This document shows, one piece after another, positions 6,463-8,105 of a stretch of 8,105 nucleotides of DNA. The stretch spans positions 1 through 8,105 of the forward strand of contig JAJXTA010000101.1 in NCBI GenBank assembly GCA_021784265.1, written 5' to 3'. Below the pieces are notes generated by a model that saw only the letters and a list, made by a program, of their open reading frames with translations, was not told the DNA's origin and ran no database searches. Position 1 is the stretch's first letter; the number at the start of each line of letters is the position of its first letter. The position numbers were made by a program, and so were the translations under genes. Source of the DNA: a bacterium (GTDB lineage Bacteria > Verrucomicrobiota > Verrucomicrobiia > Limisphaerales > J093).

Positions 6463-6482
6463 GCCGCGGGGCTGCCCGCGGC
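6463..6482. repeat. Perfect 8-bp GC stem-loop in the glgB/GxGYxYP gap
   Basis: GCCGCGGG (6463-6470) and CCCGCGGC (6475-6482) are exact reverse complements with a GCTG loop. It lies about 90 bases after the glgB stop. No T-run follows on either strand, so it is not a standard intrinsic terminator. It could slow transcription or protect an mRNA end. The rest of the gap (6375-6571) shows no gene and no convincing promoter. Confidence 0.4.
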
Positions 6483-6571
6483 GGGCGGTCGTAGGGCCCC
6501 CCACCTCCGCTCGGCGAGACGCCAGCCACCACCCACGAGGCGTGCGCGCCCTCCACCTTTAGCCCTTCAGC

Positions 6572-8105
6572 CTAGGGCGCTTCGCGTGGGCTAAACGCGA
6601 TGGCACTCAGCGGCGGGAGGGTGAACACGGCGGAGAAGGGCTGGTTGTGGACGTGATAGGCTTCGGCTGTGACGCCTCCGGCGTTGCCGACGTTGCTGCC
6701 GCCATAGAGTTGGGCGTCACTGTTGAGCACTTCGCGCCAGAACCCGCCCCGCGGCAGGCCCACGCGATAGCCGCGGCGCGGCTCGGGCGTCAGGTTGAGG
6801 ATGACTGCCACCTCCCCCGGCCCCTCGAGCGCCCGCCGCAAAAAGGCGAGCACCGAGTGTTCGTGATCGGCGCAGTCGATCCAGTGGAACCCGCCGGGTT
6901 CACTGTCGCCCTGCGAGAGGGCCGGCTCGGCCAGGTAGAGCCGGTTCAGATCGGTCAGGAACCGCTGGAGGCCGCGGTGGTAGGGGCCTTGGTCCAAGAG
7001 CCACCAGTCCAGTTGCCCGTTCGCGTCCCACTCGGCGCGTTGGCCGAACTCGCCGCCCATGAAGAGGAGCTTTTTCCCGGGGAAGAGCCACTGATAGGCC
7101 AGGAGGGTGCGGAGGTTGGCGAAGGCGCGCCAGTCGTCGCCGGGCATGCGCCCGAGCAATGAACCTTTGCCATGCACGACCTCATCGTGCGAGAGGGGCA
7201 GGAGGTAGTTCTCGGTGTACTGATAGAGCATCGCGAACGTGAGATCGTTCTGATGGTACTTGCGGTAAATCGGATCGCGGCGGAAGTAGCCGAGGGTGTC
7301 GTGCATCCAACCCATGTTCCATTTGAAGGAGAAGCCCAAACCACCCAGGTATGGCGGGCGGGTGACCTGGGGCCAGGCGGTGGATTCCTCGGCCACGGTC
7401 ATCACTCCGGGATGTTCGGTATGCACCAGGTGATTGAACTCCCGCAGGAACCCGACGGCTTCCAGGTTCTCCCGTCCCCCATATTGGTTGGGAATCCACT
7501 CGCCTTCGCGGCGGGAGTAATCCAAGTAGAGCATCGAGGCCACCGCATCGACCCGGAGGCCGTCCACGTGGAAACGGTCGCACCAAAACAAGGCGTTGGC
7601 GGTGAGGAAGTTGCGCACCTCGTGGCGTCCGTAGTTGAAGATGAAGGTGCCCCAGTCGCGGTGCTCGCCCTGGCGCGGGTCGGCGTGTTCATAGAGGGCG
7701 GTGCCATCGAAGCGGGCCAACGCCCAGTCGTCCCGGGGGAAATGGGCCGGCACCCAGTCGAGGATGACCCCGATGCCGGCGTCGTGCAGAGTGTTGACCA
7801 AGTATTGGAAGTCATCCGGCGTCCCGAACCGGCTCGTGGGGGCGTAGAAACCGGTGACCTGATAGCCCCAGGAGGGGTAGAACACGTGTTCGGCCACGGG
7901 GAGAAACTCGACGTGGGTAAAGCCCAAGTGCCGCACATAATCCACCAGGGGCCCGGCCAGCTCCCGGAAGCTGAACGATTCGGAGGTGGACTTCTTGCGC
8001 CACGAGCCGAGGTGCACCTCGTAGATGCTCAGCGGCGACCGAAACGGGTTGCGGGCGCGCCGTCGCTCCAGCCAGGCGGCGTCGCTCCAGGTGAATTTGC
8101 GGTTG
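6572..8105 (-). CDS. glgB: 1,4-alpha-glucan branching enzyme, N-terminus cut by right edge
   Basis: GlgB cuts alpha-1,4 glucan chains and re-attaches them by alpha-1,6 bonds to make branched glycogen in the cytoplasm (GH13). About 510 codons are visible, open to the right edge. The frame continues upstream of the first internal GTG (8017) as [17 protein letters not shown] then [11 protein letters not shown], so the start and the N-terminal CBM48 module lie beyond the window; full GlgB is usually 620-740 residues. The GH13 motifs are intact: [15 protein letters not shown] with the nucleophile Asp at 7547-7549, VAEESTAWP with the acid/base Glu at 7388-7390, and [14 protein letters not shown] with the third Asp at 7184-7186. 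The GlgB-specific [16 protein letters not shown] and the C-terminal all-beta domain ending [10 protein letters not shown] are present. No frameshift or stop is seen. The gene may be followed by the GxGYxYP gene in the same transcript. No other glycogen gene is visible. Confidence 0.97.
   Translation of the reverse strand, partial: NRKFTWSDAAWLERRRARNPFRSPLSIYEVHLGSWRKKSTSESFSFRELAGPLVDYVRHLGFTHVEFLPVAEHVFYPSWGYQVTGFYAPTSRFGTPDDFQYLVNTLHDAGIGVILDWVPAHFPRDDWALARFDGTALYEHADPRQGEHRDWGTFIFNYGRHEVRNFLTANALFWCDRFHVDGLRVDAVASMLYLDYSRREGEWIPNQYGGRENLEAVGFLREFNHLVHTEHPGVMTVAEESTAWPQVTRPPYLGGLGFSFKWNMGWMHDTLGYFRRDPIYRKYHQNDLTFAMLYQYTENYLLPLSHDEVVHGKGSLLGRMPGDDWRAFANLRTLLAYQWLFPGKKLLFMGGEFGQRAEWDANGQLDWWLLDQGPYHRGLQRFLTDLNRLYLAEPALSQGDSEPGGFHWIDCADHEHSVLAFLRRALEGPGEVAVILNLTPEPRRGYRVGLPRGGFWREVLNSDAQLYGGSNVGNAGGVTAEAYHVHNQPFSAVFTLPPLSAIAFSPREAP

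Noticed and set aside
6463..6482. Intrinsic terminator of glgB
   Set aside because: The stem is strong but no T-run follows on the minus strand, so it is listed only as an inverted repeat.

Overview
The window is GC-rich, densely coding bacterial DNA with six protein-coding genes, two of them cut by the window edges. I see no rRNA, tRNA, CRISPR array, insertion sequence or phage gene. The mix of genes (a lipoprotein with a Tyr/Pro-rich tail, a GxGYxYP family secreted protein, a long SulP transporter with extra domains) and a promoter of the form TTGACA-N17-TACTGT placed right at a start codon suggest a member of the PVC group, perhaps Verrucomicrobiota. This assignment is an impression and is not proven by any marker here.

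Layout from left to right. At 1-287 (minus) is the N-terminal third of an endonuclease IV (nfo), running off the left edge. It is divergent from a small outer-surface lipoprotein gene at 380-1006 (plus), which has two copies of a short helical motif and a Tyr/Trp/Pro-rich tail. This gene converges on, and shares its stop tetranucleotide with, a CtBP-like D-2-hydroxyacid dehydrogenase at 1003-2019 (minus). A 173-bp divergent intergenic region follows, with a good sigma70-type promoter and a perfect 6-bp inverted repeat. It leads into a 748-residue SulP anion transporter at 2193-4439 (plus) that carries a STAS domain and then a cyclic-nucleotide-binding domain. That gene converges, with only 6 bp between stops, on a GxGYxYP-family exported protein at 4446-6374 (minus). 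After a 197-bp GC-rich gap comes the 1,4-alpha-glucan branching enzyme glgB (6572 to beyond the right edge, minus).

The genes do not form one obvious pathway. glgB (glycogen branching) and the GxGYxYP gene (a predicted carbohydrate-active exported protein) run in the same direction and could be co-transcribed. The dehydrogenase and the transporter are divergent and may share a control region. I did not find a clear multi-gene novel system. The most unusual items are the three-domain transporter with altered key residues, the uncharacterised lipoprotein with its apparently leaderless promoter, and the two convergent gene pairs with no room for a terminator.
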